Shown piece by piece: positions 25,447 through 34,150 of a stretch of DNA of 64,000 nucleotides. The stretch spans positions 1,367,501 through 1,431,500 of the forward strand of contig NZ_CP062698.1 in NCBI RefSeq assembly GCF_018389385.1, read 5' to 3'. The notes beneath the pieces are model-generated. The model was given only the letters and a program-made list of their open reading frames with translations, did no database searches and had not been told where the DNA came from. The position numbers and the translations under genes were made by a program. Every line of letters begins with the position of its first letter. Within the stretch, counting starts at the first letter, position 1. The stretch is from Anthocerotibacter panamensis C109. GTDB lineage: Bacteria > Cyanobacteriota > Cyanobacteriia > Gloeobacterales > Anthocerotibacteraceae.

Positions 25447-26835
25447 TTATGGTGAAGAAATCATCCGGCTCATCTTTTCCAGGTCTAGCACCTTAGACAG
25501 GGTTTCCTCATCTAGATAGCCGCGCGCTCGAATAATCTCGACTAAAGAACGCCCTGTCTCCTGAGATTCCTTGGCGACTTCTGCACACCTCAGATAGCCC
25601 AAATAAGGATTGAGTACGGTGACCAAAGCTAGGGATCGTTCAGCAAAAGCCCGACAGATGGTCGGGTTGGCTGTAATACCCTCAATGCAGTGCGTGCGGA
25701 AGGTGCGTACCGCATTGGTCATCACTTCTAAACTCTCCAGCAGGTTGTAGGCAATGAGGGGCATCATCACGTTGAGTTCGAGTTGCCCCGCCTGAGCACA
25801 CAACAAAATCGACGTATCGTAGCCCATCACCTGATAGCAGACCATGTTGAGCATCTCCGGGATGACCGGGTTGTACTTGTTGGGCATGATGGAGGAGCCC
25901 GGTTGTACGGGAGGAAGCTGGATCTCAGCCAATCCCGTGTTGGGGCCGGAACTTAGTAATCGCAGGTCGTTGGCGAGCTTGGTCAGGTCCTGAGCCAGGT
26001 TGCGCAGTGCTCCCGAGACCCGGACAAAAGGGGCCATGCTCTGCATCGCTGCCATCGGATTGCGAGCAGGCCAAAGCGAGAAGCCAGTCAACTCCGACAA
26101 AACGCCTACCACTTGTTCCCGAAACTGTGGATGGGTGTTGAGCCCGGTCCCAGCAGCGCTTCCGCCGATGCCCAACTTCTTGAGGTCTCCTTGGACGGTG
26201 TAGAGCCGGTGATGGTGCTCCTGAACAATCTCCGCCCAAGCTTGGAAACTATCTCCAAGGCGCACGGGCACTGCATCCTGGAGATGGGTCCGCCCCGATT
26301 TGAGGACTTCTGCAAATTCTTCGCCCTTCTGGTAGAGGGCTTCCGCCAAATATTCCACCTGAGGCAGGAAGTCGCGCAACAGCGAAAGGGCCGCAAGCCG
26401 GATGGCGGTGGGGATGACGTCGTTGGTGGATTGGCCGTAGTTGACGTGGTCATTAGGGCTGAGGGTTTTGTAGTCTCCCTTTGCATGTCCTAGGATCTCC
26501 AGCGCACGGTTAGCCAGAACCTCGTTGACATTCATATGGTGGGAAGTGCCCGCACCCGCCTGATAGACATCGACCACAAACTGCTCGGACCACTGACCTA
26601 GCATCACTTCTCGTGCCGCCTGCTCAATGGCTGGCCCTAAGGCTGGGGGAATGCAGCCCAATTCAGTATTGACTATGGCTGCCGCCCGCTTGATCAGGGC
26701 ACAGGCATAGGTATAGGCCGGGTGAGGCCGGTGGCCGCTGATGGCGAAGTTCTCGGTGGCACGCAGAGTCTGGATACCGTAGTAGACCTCATCCGGTAAC
26801 TCCCGCTCCCCCATGGAATCCCGCTCAATGCGCAT
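25447..26835 (-). CDS. aspA: Aspartate ammonia-lyase
   Basis: A 462-residue enzyme of the aspartase/fumarase superfamily. The signature loop G-S-S-I-M-P-N-K-Y-N-P is present, as are T-S-H-H-M-N-V-N-E-V and S-G-R-T-H-L-Q-D-A. V-I-P-E-M-L-N after the loop is the aspartase-type sequence, in contrast to the Thr-Gln-x-Glu of fumarases. It converts aspartate to fumarate and ammonia. It reads in the same direction as psaD, with a 231-base gap that holds two interleaved inverted repeats. Confidence 0.92.
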   Translation of the reverse strand: MRIERDSMGERELPDEVYYGIQTLRATENFAISGHRPHPAYTYACALIKRAAAIVNTELGCIPPALGPAIEQAAREVMLGQWSEQFVVDVYQAGAGTSHHMNVNEVLANRALEILGHAKGDYKTLSPNDHVNYGQSTNDVIPTAIRLAALSLLRDFLPQVEYLAEALYQKGEEFAEVLKSGRTHLQDAVPVRLGDSFQAWAEIVQEHHHRLYTVQGDLKKLGIGGSAAGTGLNTHPQFREQVVGVLSELTGFSLWPARNPMAAMQSMAPFVRVSGALRNLAQDLTKLANDLRLLSSGPNTGLAEIQLPPVQPGSSIMPNKYNPVIPEMLNMVCYQVMGYDTSILLCAQAGQLELNVMMPLIAYNLLESLEVMTNAVRTFRTHCIEGITANPTICRAFAERSLALVTVLNPYLGYLRCAEVAKESQETGRSLVEIIRARGYLDEETLSKVLDLEKMSRMISSP

Positions 26836-26996
26836 ACTGTCTCCCTTTGCTGTTACCCGTTCCGCTTACGGACATGCTCCCACAGCAAGCATAACCCTAT
26901 TGCGGTCCTGGAAGGCCGGGGCCATCCGGTTCTCGCCCCGGCTGAGCGATGAAACCATCCCCCTATTGAACAGGACCGGGCGTAAACTCCTGACCC

Positions 26997-27038
26997 CTCA
27001 AGAATCTAGTCCCCCGTTCTTGAGAAGAGCAGGGGACT
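26997..27038. other. Two interleaved inverted repeats (pseudoknot topology)
   Basis: CTCAAGAA (26997-27004) pairs with TTCTTGAG (27017-27024). AGTCCCC (27008-27014) pairs with GGGGACT (27032-27038). The order a-b-a'-b' gives an H-type pseudoknot or two mutually exclusive hairpins. It lies between psaD and aspA. A plain terminator is less likely because neither strand has a T-run after the stems. Confidence 0.45.
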
Positions 27039-27066
27039 GTTGTTAAGTATTGGGTTGGCCGGAGGG

Positions 27067-27498
27067 CTAGTCGTAGGTGTTACCGCCGGTAAATTTGACG
27101 GAGATTGGGCTCGGGTTATTCCCAATCTTGCGTGGGACATAGCCCACCACTTCCCGACCAGGATTGGCTTTCTCGGAAGGAACGCCATCTTTGGGATAGA
27201 TCAAGGTCTGTTCGCCATTCGGCAGAACGCGATAGATCTTGCTGTCACGGATCTTAAACTTGGCTACCAGTTGGCGGTGCAGGGCATGGCACTGCTCTTT
27301 GCGAGCCAGATAGAGACCATTGACCCCGGCGACCATGGTCGCAGCTCCCCCAGTGGGCATTTCGAAAACCTGTTCTTCTTTGCTGCCCCAGGTGATGAGG
27401 TATTTCTCCTCCACCAGCGCTTTGCGCAGTAACCCGCCTGTACTACCCCCAAAAATGGGCGAACTGGCCCCCGGTGGCAAGCTGTTTGCCTGTGTCAT
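27067..27498 (-). CDS. psaD: Photosystem I subunit II (PsaD)
   Basis: A 143-residue extrinsic subunit on the cytoplasmic (acceptor) side of photosystem I, where it forms the ferredoxin docking site. Typical sequence is seen throughout: [33 protein letters not shown] and [11 protein letters not shown]. Length is normal for the family. A direct repeat in the upstream region may be a regulator site. This gene is the clearest proof of a cyanobacterial origin. Confidence 0.98.
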   Translation of the reverse strand: MTQANSLPPGASSPIFGGSTGGLLRKALVEEKYLITWGSKEEQVFEMPTGGAATMVAGVNGLYLARKEQCHALHRQLVAKFKIRDSKIYRVLPNGEQTLIYPKDGVPSEKANPGREVVGYVPRKIGNNPSPISVKFTGGNTYD

Positions 27499-27575
27499 GA
27501 ACCCATACCTCGCAGATTCTACAGACTATAGTACTGGCCTGTTGTCGCTTTATCGCAGGCTTTACTTAAAGTTAG

Positions 27576-27593
27576 TTTGCGAATCTTTGCGAA
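27576..27593. promoter_or_regulatory. Direct repeat TTTGCGAA upstream of psaD
   Basis: Two exact 8-base copies start 10 bases apart, one helical turn, at 27576 and 27586, about 80-95 bases upstream of the psaD start. Photosystem I genes of cyanobacteria carry spaced direct repeats bound by RpaB (HLR1). The sequence here does not match the HLR1 consensus, so the binding protein is open. Confidence 0.35.
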
Positions 27594-27630
27594 AGATGCA
27601 ACAGATGCTCTGATGGGGATCGTGAGGGGA

Positions 27631-28263
27631 TCAGTAGCCCAGATCGAGCAGAGCATTGATCTGACGGGCACACTCGGCGTTGACGCAGTCGAGGTCTTCG
27701 CGCCGGGTCGAGGGCGGAGGCGCGATGGGTGCACCGAAGCGTACTGCCACGCGAGCAGGGCGCGGTAGGATGGCTCCTCTGGGGAGAATTCGGTCACTTC
27801 CCCAAATGCTGACAGGCACCAGCGGTACGCCCGTGCGGGCAGCGACTAGGACCGCTCCGGGTTGAGGTTGGGTGACCCGACCATCGGCGGTGCGTGTCCC
27901 CTGAATAAAGAGTCCGACCACCCACTGAGCCGCCAAAGCCTCACTAGCCGCTCGCAGGGCAGCACGGTCAGCAGTCCCGCGCTTGACCGGGAAGGCTCCG
28001 AATAGACGAATGAGCATGTTTAGTCCCGGCACCCGAAAGAGTTCTTCCTTAGCCATAAAAGCGGTGGGACGACCAATGCAGTTGGCGACGAGGAGGGGGT
28101 CCAGATTACTGGCGTGGTTGGAGACGGCAATAAAGGGCGTCGTGGGAATAAACGATTGACCGTAGATGCGCAGGCGGAAGCACAGGTGAAGGCTGGGGCT
28201 GATCACCAACCACTTAAACCCGTTATAGACAGAGAGGTTCTGCTGGGCCACAGGATAGGACAT
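27631..28263 (-). CDS. plsC: 1-acyl-glycerol-3-phosphate acyltransferase
   Basis: A 210-residue PlsC-type enzyme making phosphatidic acid for membrane lipids. The acyltransferase motifs are in order: N-H-A-S-N-L-D (H-x4-D), F-P-V-K-R-G-T-A-D-R, F-I-Q-G-T-R-T and V-P-L-V-P-V. The usual E-G-T-R appears here as Q-G-T-R. It is divergent from the GT2 gene, which also acts in lipid synthesis. Confidence 0.9.
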   Translation of the reverse strand: MSYPVAQQNLSVYNGFKWLVISPSLHLCFRLRIYGQSFIPTTPFIAVSNHASNLDPLLVANCIGRPTAFMAKEELFRVPGLNMLIRLFGAFPVKRGTADRAALRAASEALAAQWVVGLFIQGTRTADGRVTQPQPGAVLVAARTGVPLVPVSIWGSDRILPRGAILPRPARVAVRFGAPIAPPPSTRREDLDCVNAECARQINALLDLGY

Positions 28264-28352
28264 GGACTTATTGTATCGTCCGGGAAGTGAGGGCCTGAAC
28301 TACATTAATAGATGGGCTAGCGTGTGCAGCCGAGTCCGAGGAGTGTAGGGCA

Positions 28353-29648
28353 ATGACAGCGATCCCTAATTTCAGTACCCGACCCACGGGCAACCGCCGC
28401 CTGCGGGCGGGGGCTGTCCTCCTAGGCGAATGGAGCGCTATCTACCTTATGCACCAATGGTCGGGGGGGGTCTGGCTCGCTGGGGGGCTGACCCTGGCGA
28501 TGCTGGCTCATATTGTCCGCCTCTGGACGCGCACCCAACCCATTCCTCCGCAGCCGATTTCCCTGACAGAAGGGCTACCCACGGTCTCGGTCCTAGTACC
28601 CTGTCGCAACGAAGCGCTAGTGGTTCGCGAGCTAGTAGCCAACCTCTACCAACTCGACTATCCCCAGGAACGGTTGGAGGTCTGGATCGCTGATGACCGC
28701 AGTACCGATGGCACCGGGGCGATTCTAAGCGAACTCCAAGCGCACTATCCGAGCCTCAAGGTCTACAGCCGCCCCACCACGGCCCGAGCAGGGAAGTCTG
28801 CTGTGCTCAACGAGCTTTTCCAGCGGGCGACCGGGGAGATGATCGTGGTCTTTGATGCCGATGGTCAGGTCGAATCGGATTTTTTGCGCCGGACGCTTGC
28901 TTATTTCAAAGACCCTCAAGTGGGTGCGCTCCAGGTCCGCCGGGTGATCCAGAACGCCCCCACTAATTTTCTGACTCGGGGTCAGCAGGTTGAAATGGCT
29001 CTCGATGCGTACTATCAAGCCCAACGTGTTCAGGCCGGTGGGACAGGGGAGTTGAGGGGAAATGGGCAAGTTTTACGCCGCTCAGCCCTGCTCAGTTGTG
29101 GCGGTTGGAATGAAGAGACGATCACCGACGACCTTGACCTGACCCTGCGCCTGCACTTGACTGGGTGGGACATTGCCTTTGCTGCTGAGGCTCCGGTCTA
29201 TGAAGAGGGCGTGACGACCTTCTCTGCTCTTTGGCGGCAGCGCCAGCGCTGGGCTGAGGGCGGCTTTCAGCGCTATCTCGACTACGGCGGACTGCTGAGG
29301 GCCAACCGGCTCGGGACTGCCAAAACCCGCGACCAAGCGGTGTTCTTCACCAGTCAGTATCTCCTGCCGATGGGAATGATCCCCGACCTCTATCTCAGCC
29401 TCAGTCTGGGCACGCCCCTGATGTTGGGCCTGCTGCTCCATGCCACCACCCTCACTTCTCTTTGGGGCATGGCTCAGGGACAGACCCGCTACGACAAAAA
29501 ATCTCCGGCTCAGGCTCTGGGCGCTGTGGCTTTAGGGACAGTATATTTCCTGCATTGGGTGCCGGTCATGCTCGTCACGCTCACGCGCATAGCCCTGTTC
29601 CCAAAGCGGTTGGTCTGGGTCAAAACGGCGCGGCAGGCGAAGGCTTAA
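28353..29648 (+). CDS. Family 2 glycosyltransferase, probable monoglucosyldiacylglycerol synthase
   Basis: A 431-residue membrane enzyme. The GT2 domain has D-D-R-S-T-D-G-T-G, D-A-D-G-Q and T-D-D-L-D-L, followed by R-Q-R-Q-R-W (Q-x-x-R-W), flanked by membrane helices at the N-terminus (about 33-55) and C-terminus (three or more). This layout fits the cyanobacterial enzyme that glucosylates diacylglycerol in the first step of galactolipid synthesis (sll1377-like). The divergent plsC neighbour supports a lipid role. A related processive polysaccharide synthase is the alternative. Confidence 0.7.
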   Translation: MTAIPNFSTRPTGNRRLRAGAVLLGEWSAIYLMHQWSGGVWLAGGLTLAMLAHIVRLWTRTQPIPPQPISLTEGLPTVSVLVPCRNEALVVRELVANLYQLDYPQERLEVWIADDRSTDGTGAILSELQAHYPSLKVYSRPTTARAGKSAVLNELFQRATGEMIVVFDADGQVESDFLRRTLAYFKDPQVGALQVRRVIQNAPTNFLTRGQQVEMALDAYYQAQRVQAGGTGELRGNGQVLRRSALLSCGGWNEETITDDLDLTLRLHLTGWDIAFAAEAPVYEEGVTTFSALWRQRQRWAEGGFQRYLDYGGLLRANRLGTAKTRDQAVFFTSQYLLPMGMIPDLYLSLSLGTPLMLGLLLHATTLTSLWGMAQGQTRYDKKSPAQALGAVALGTVYFLHWVPVMLVTLTRIALFPKRLVWVKTARQAKA

Positions 29649-29759
29649 CGCAGGTCTCAGCTATTTACAAGAGGAGCGATAGGGCCGCTTCAGCCTGCCT
29701 TGTGTTAGGAAAGCACCTAGTACAAAACCACCTTGGCTGTGTCAATTCCTTCGTAAAGC

Positions 29760-31403
29760 TTAGAAGTTGGGAAATTTGTCTGATAGCCGTTCGCGCACCG
29801 CGTCTTCAGAGTTGTCGCAGATGCGCCAGCGACGGCGGAAGTATTGACCGAGGTCGGTGCTGGTGAGTGAGAGGTAGATGGGGCGACCGTGGGGGCAGGT
29901 ATGGGGATTGGTAGTGCTCTGCCATTGGTTCAAGAGATCCTGAGCGGCATCAAGGGTGAGCGGGGTGCCATTTTTGATCGCCATACGGCAGGCGAGGGTG
30001 ACGCGAGCTGATTCCAGTTCCCCCCGCAAACTTAATTCCCAGAGTACGGTGCGGGGGTCCGGCAGGTTCGCTAGGAGTCGGGGGAGGGAGCGCACCGCCC
30101 AAACACCTTCACCAAAAAGTTCTAGATCTAGCCCCAACTGTTCCAGGTTCGTTACCTGCTGAAGATTGAGCCCCGGCAGGACATAGGTCGGGCTCACAAC
30201 CACTTCCCAGACTTGAGACAACTGCTCAAAGAGGACTCGTTCGTGGCAGACATGTTGCTCGACCAGCCAGACCCCTTCGGGATGTTCAGCCAAAATATAG
30301 GTGTTCTGAACCTGGGCGACTGCCTTGAGGGTGAGGACTGCGCTTTCCTGGGAGCGATAGGTGGCCCGTTCCTCGGCGACTTTGAAGATTTCGGGACCGG
30401 GGCGTGCTTCGAGGATGCCCAGCCCGGTGCGTACTGCTTGGCGCAGATATTCCTCCAGTTGGGGACGCTCGCCTAGATGGACCGTCTGTTTGGCTGGATG
30501 GCGGTTCCAGTCCACCTGCTCGGGAGGGAGGTGCCAGTGGGCGAGGACGACCGGATGGCGACCCCGAGGCAACATCCGACTGAAGCTCTGCTGAAGCGCA
30601 GTGCTCAGGTCCGGGTCATCCACCAGCCGACCATTGACCCCGATAAAAATCCCATCAGCTCGCGGACGGCTCACCCGGTCCGGCAAACCCAATACCAGAT
30701 GCAGGGTACAGGCTCCCCAATGCTGAACCACGGTACGCAGGTCACTTTCAGGCCAGCCGAGGACCTGTCCCAAGCGGCGAGCGGGGCTGGTCACACCCAA
30801 GAACGTCAGCCGGGGGCGGTCATTCACCAGTAGATTTAGAGAAACTTGGGGCTGGGCTAGCGCAATGCGGCGCAGGGTGCTGTAGAGATTGAGAGACTCT
30901 TTGCGCGGGCTGAGGAAACGCTGGCGTACCGGCAGGCGGCTAAAGAGATTGCGCACCGTGACCAGTGTCCCGACCGCTAAACCGCAGGGCTCCAGACGCA
31001 GGGGTGCTCCGGTCTCATCGTAGGTCGCTCGCCAGCCCACCGCTTGCGCGGTCATCCGTGAAGCGATTTCCAAGTCGCTCACCGCACTGAGGGCAAAAAG
31101 CCCCTCTCCCCGAAAGCCTAGACTCTCGACGCGGAATAGGTCTCCAGTTTCATAGATTTTGCTGGTGGTGTGGCAGTGGGCGGCTACTTCCAAGTCCTCA
31201 GGAGCCATGCCCCAGCCATTGTCGCTCACTTGGATCTGCCAGCGCTCCGGCCAGTAATTTATCTCAATGCGGTCAGCCTCGGCATCCAGGGCATTGTCCA
31301 CCAATTCACGCACCACTGCCGCTACTGCGTCAATGGTCTCCCCGGCGCGGATCAGGCGACGGGTTGCTTCAGGTAGTAGGCGAATGGAACGCAAAACCCC
31401 CAT
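29760..31403 (-). CDS. mutL: DNA mismatch repair protein MutL
   Basis: A 547-residue MutL. The GHKL ATPase part has R-E-L-V-D-N-A-L-D-A, D-N-G-W-G-M and G-F-R-G-E-G-L. The C-terminal part carries the endonuclease-type motifs: E-Q-H-V-C-H-E-R-x4-E in place of the usual D-Q-H-A-x2-E-x4-E, and C-P-H-G-R-P near the end. It is thus a nicking-type MutL with a conservative variant of the metal site. Stands alone on the minus strand. Confidence 0.95.
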   Translation of the reverse strand: MGVLRSIRLLPEATRRLIRAGETIDAVAAVVRELVDNALDAEADRIEINYWPERWQIQVSDNGWGMAPEDLEVAAHCHTTSKIYETGDLFRVESLGFRGEGLFALSAVSDLEIASRMTAQAVGWRATYDETGAPLRLEPCGLAVGTLVTVRNLFSRLPVRQRFLSPRKESLNLYSTLRRIALAQPQVSLNLLVNDRPRLTFLGVTSPARRLGQVLGWPESDLRTVVQHWGACTLHLVLGLPDRVSRPRADGIFIGVNGRLVDDPDLSTALQQSFSRMLPRGRHPVVLAHWHLPPEQVDWNRHPAKQTVHLGERPQLEEYLRQAVRTGLGILEARPGPEIFKVAEERATYRSQESAVLTLKAVAQVQNTYILAEHPEGVWLVEQHVCHERVLFEQLSQVWEVVVSPTYVLPGLNLQQVTNLEQLGLDLELFGEGVWAVRSLPRLLANLPDPRTVLWELSLRGELESARVTLACRMAIKNGTPLTLDAAQDLLNQWQSTTNPHTCPHGRPIYLSLTSTDLGQYFRRRWRICDNSEDAVRERLSDKFPNF

Positions 31404-31433
31404 ATCCCCACGCTAGCGCTTGGGTGAGCAGGG

Positions 31434-32630
31434 TTACCAGGCGACTGTTTTGCGCTCAGTGACGACTTGATCGAGGACCGCCATCGTCTCGGCGGCGAGC
31501 GCAGGCCACAAGAAGCGATGTTCTAACTGTGCACGACCATTGTCTCTGAGCCATTGGGCATAGTCGGGGTAGCGGACGACTTCGAGGATGCCATAAGCCA
31601 GAGAGACCGGATCATTGACCTGCGTGACGATTCCGGTTTTGGTGTGGGTGACCACTTCCGGCAAGCCCCCGGAATTGGAGACGACCACCGGCACCCCGGC
31701 TGCGAAACTCTCCAGGACCACAATGCCGAAGGGTTCGTAGAGGCTGGGAAAGACGGCACAATCGGCTACAGTCTGGAACTTGTCCAGGTCTTCATCCTGC
31801 ATAAACCCAGTGAAATAGACGTTTTTGGTAACACCCAATTCGTCTACCCGACGGCGATAGGCGCTGGTATTTCCCCCACCGATGATCACAAATTTGGTCG
31901 CAGGGTACTCCCAAAGCACCTTAGGCATTGCTTCAACCAGGACCTGCACCCCTTTTTCGTAGGCCATGCGCCCAACGTAATAGACGATTTTCTCGTGGTC
32001 GTACGCGAAGTGGCGGCGGAAGCTAGCGCGGTCAAAGTCGTCAGGTAACTGTTTCTTCTCGGCACGGATGCCGTTGGCGATGACATCGACTTTATCTTCT
32101 GGGCAGAGAAAGGCGCGATTTACTTCGCCCTTCATATACTCCGTGCAGACGATGACCCGCCATGCTTCAAAGGTCAGCAGGTTTTCTTTGCCATGAATAT
32201 AGCGCTGTACCTCGGTGCGGATGCCATTGTTACGTCCATATTCGGTGGCGTGGATAGTGGCGACCAGAGGAATTCTAAAGATGCGCTTGAGGGCGATGGC
32301 GGCATCCCCGACGAGCCAGTCGTGGGCGTGGAGGACTTCAAAGGGCTCGGCATTTTCGGCAGCATCTTTGATGAGCTTGCCTCCGTACAGACCCATCGCG
32401 TCATTAAACTTGACGACCCAATCGAAGAAACCGTTGCTAGGAGCCACCGGTAGCCGATAAATATGGATTCCATCCACCACTTCGTAGGCTGGAGCATCTC
32501 CAAATTCTACGGTCAGAAGATGTACTTCATGGCCCAAAGCGACGATTTCAGGATAGAGTTCGGCAACGTGGCGGGCGATACCCCCGACGATGCGCGGCGG
32601 AAATTCCCAGGTCAGGGCAAGGATCTTCAT
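31434..32630 (-). CDS. Family 4 glycosyltransferase
   Basis: About 398 residues with a GT-B fold. It starts I-L-A-L-T-W-E-F-P-P-R-I-V-G-G-I-A-R-H, with H-A-H-D-W-L and the donor-site F-P-S-L-Y-E-P-F-G-I-V-V-L-E near 290. It resembles glycogen-synthase-like GT4 enzymes of cyanobacteria. Donor and acceptor are not known. The open frame starts 8 codons earlier (32654), but M-K-I-L-A-L-T at 32630 is the natural start. Confidence 0.85.
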   Translation of the reverse strand: MKILALTWEFPPRIVGGIARHVAELYPEIVALGHEVHLLTVEFGDAPAYEVVDGIHIYRLPVAPSNGFFDWVVKFNDAMGLYGGKLIKDAAENAEPFEVLHAHDWLVGDAAIALKRIFRIPLVATIHATEYGRNNGIRTEVQRYIHGKENLLTFEAWRVIVCTEYMKGEVNRAFLCPEDKVDVIANGIRAEKKQLPDDFDRASFRRHFAYDHEKIVYYVGRMAYEKGVQVLVEAMPKVLWEYPATKFVIIGGGNTSAYRRRVDELGVTKNVYFTGFMQDEDLDKFQTVADCAVFPSLYEPFGIVVLESFAAGVPVVVSNSGGLPEVVTHTKTGIVTQVNDPVSLAYGILEVVRYPDYAQWLRDNGRAQLEHRFLWPALAAETMAVLDQVVTERKTVAW

Positions 32631-32798
32631 AAGTGGCGGCATGCAACACACCAATCATAAAGAACTTCCGTCGCGCTAGGACAAAAGGTTAAGGCAATTG
32701 CGCCAGGTCCGGCTCACTCATAAGGATGGATTATCCCCAAAATGGCTTTGGTCCCTCTAGCCTGGAACTTTACTAGAGCACTGCCCCATGCACAGAGC

Positions 32799-33038
32799 TT
32801 AGTTCTTCTTTTTGACAAAACCTGAGTTGACGAGCGCCCGCTGCACCAGCAGCGTGACCAGAAAGCCAAGCGTATGCAGCACGCCCCTGACCCCACCTAG
32901 CCGCTTGAGCATATTCCAGACAAAAACAACCCAATCGCGCCCTTTCTCGATTTCTGTCCACAAGGTAATCTTTTTGGGCGCAAGTTCGGGTGGGAGGTTG
33001 GGCACTGTCGGTCGGGTATTGGGCTCGGGCTCGGACAT
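32799..33038 (-). CDS. Small hypothetical membrane-associated protein
   Basis: About 79 residues from M-S-E-P-E-P at 33038 (a Met three codons upstream is possible). It has a Pro-rich N-terminus, one amphipathic and one hydrophobic helix (L-H-T-L-G-F-L-V-T-L-L-V-Q), and a basic end. The open frame extends to 33167, but that part is not protein-like. It is divergent from rpsL. Function unknown. Confidence 0.5.
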   Translation of the reverse strand: MSEPEPNTRPTVPNLPPELAPKKITLWTEIEKGRDWVVFVWNMLKRLGGVRGVLHTLGFLVTLLVQRALVNSGFVKKKN

Positions 33039-33214
33039 ACTATGCATCTTGCACAACCTAGTACGGCAACGGTGCTGATTCTGAGTATTACATTTTGATC
33101 GGGAAGTTTTCCACTCTGTCAACCCGTCAGCCCCCCGCCACTCAAATTGAGCCTTGACCACAATCACTCCGGCTTAATATACTAGAGGACTGTCGCTCTA
33201 TAGATTAGAACTTC

Positions 33215-33619
33215 ATGCCCACCATTGCGCAACTTGTGCGCCAAGAGCGCACAGCGCTTCGCACCAAGACCAAATCGCCCGCGCTCAAAGCCTGTCCGGC
33301 CCGCCGGGGAGTGTGTACGCGCGTGTACACCACGACCCCCAAAAAACCCAACTCGGCCCTGCGTAAAGTCGCCCGTGTCCGTCTGACCTCGGGTTTTGAA
33401 GTCACGGCCTACATTCCTGGCATCAGCCACAACCTCCAGGAGCACTCCGTGGTCATGATCCGTGGGGGAAGGGTCAAAGACCTGCCAGGGGTCCGCTACC
33501 ATATCATTCGGGGAACCCTTGATGCCGCTGGGGTGAAGGACCGCAAAAATAGCCGTTCTAAATACGGGGCCAAGCGTCCCAAACCCGGTCAGCCCGCCGC
33601 CGCCACCAAAAAACGATAG
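33215..33619 (+). CDS. rpsL: 30S ribosomal protein S12
   Basis: A 134-residue S12 of the decoding centre. The conserved core is clear: [52 protein letters not shown]. The C-terminus is about ten residues longer than in Escherichia coli ([12 protein letters not shown]). It is followed by rpsG after 12 bases. Confidence 0.98.
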   Translation: MPTIAQLVRQERTALRTKTKSPALKACPARRGVCTRVYTTTPKKPNSALRKVARVRLTSGFEVTAYIPGISHNLQEHSVVMIRGGRVKDLPGVRYHIIRGTLDAAGVKDRKNSRSKYGAKRPKPGQPAAATKKR

Positions 33620-33631
33620 AGGAACGTCACC

Positions 33632-34150
33632 ATGTCCAGATTACGCGCTCGGGCAATTCAGCGGGCGGTTGGCGAAGACCGCCAGCGCGTCATTGCCAAA
33701 TTCAAACGCCCCCTTGTACCTGACCCCCAGTACAACTCCCGCCTCGCTGCGATGTTCCTCAACAAGCTGATGGAGAGCGGCAAAAAATCTGTGGCAGAGC
33801 GTCTTCTTTATGGAGCCTTCCAAAAAATCCAGGACAAGACCAACACCCCGCCCATCGAGGTCTTTAACAACGCAGTTCGTAACGCCACGCCCTTGGTTGA
33901 GGTGAAAGCCCGCCGGGTGGGAGGGGCAACCTATCAGGTACCCGTGGAAGTGCGTTCTGAGCGCGGTACTTCCATGGCCTTACGTTGGCTGGTTGACGCA
34001 GCGCGCAAGCGTCCCGGCAAATCCATGGTGGACAAACTCGCCAACGAGATTCTGGATGCTTCCAACGAAGTGGGCAACGCCATCCGCAAGCGGGAGGAGA
34101 CCCACCGCATGGCTGAGGCCAACAAAGCCTTTGCGCACTATCGGTACTGA
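33632..34150 (+). CDS. rpsG: 30S ribosomal protein S7, with N-terminal extension
   Basis: S7 organises the head of the 30S subunit. The family core starts at about residue 25 ([14 protein letters not shown]) and runs to the end. The total of 172 residues exceeds the usual ~156 by a basic leader of ~16 ([11 protein letters not shown]). AGAGGAACG eight bases upstream supports this start. No fusA or tuf follows; the 3' end overlaps the convergent oxidase gene by 13 bases. Confidence 0.97.
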   Translation: MSRLRARAIQRAVGEDRQRVIAKFKRPLVPDPQYNSRLAAMFLNKLMESGKKSVAERLLYGAFQKIQDKTNTPPIEVFNNAVRNATPLVEVKARRVGGATYQVPVEVRSERGTSMALRWLVDAARKRPGKSMVDKLANEILDASNEVGNAIRKREETHRMAEANKAFAHYRY

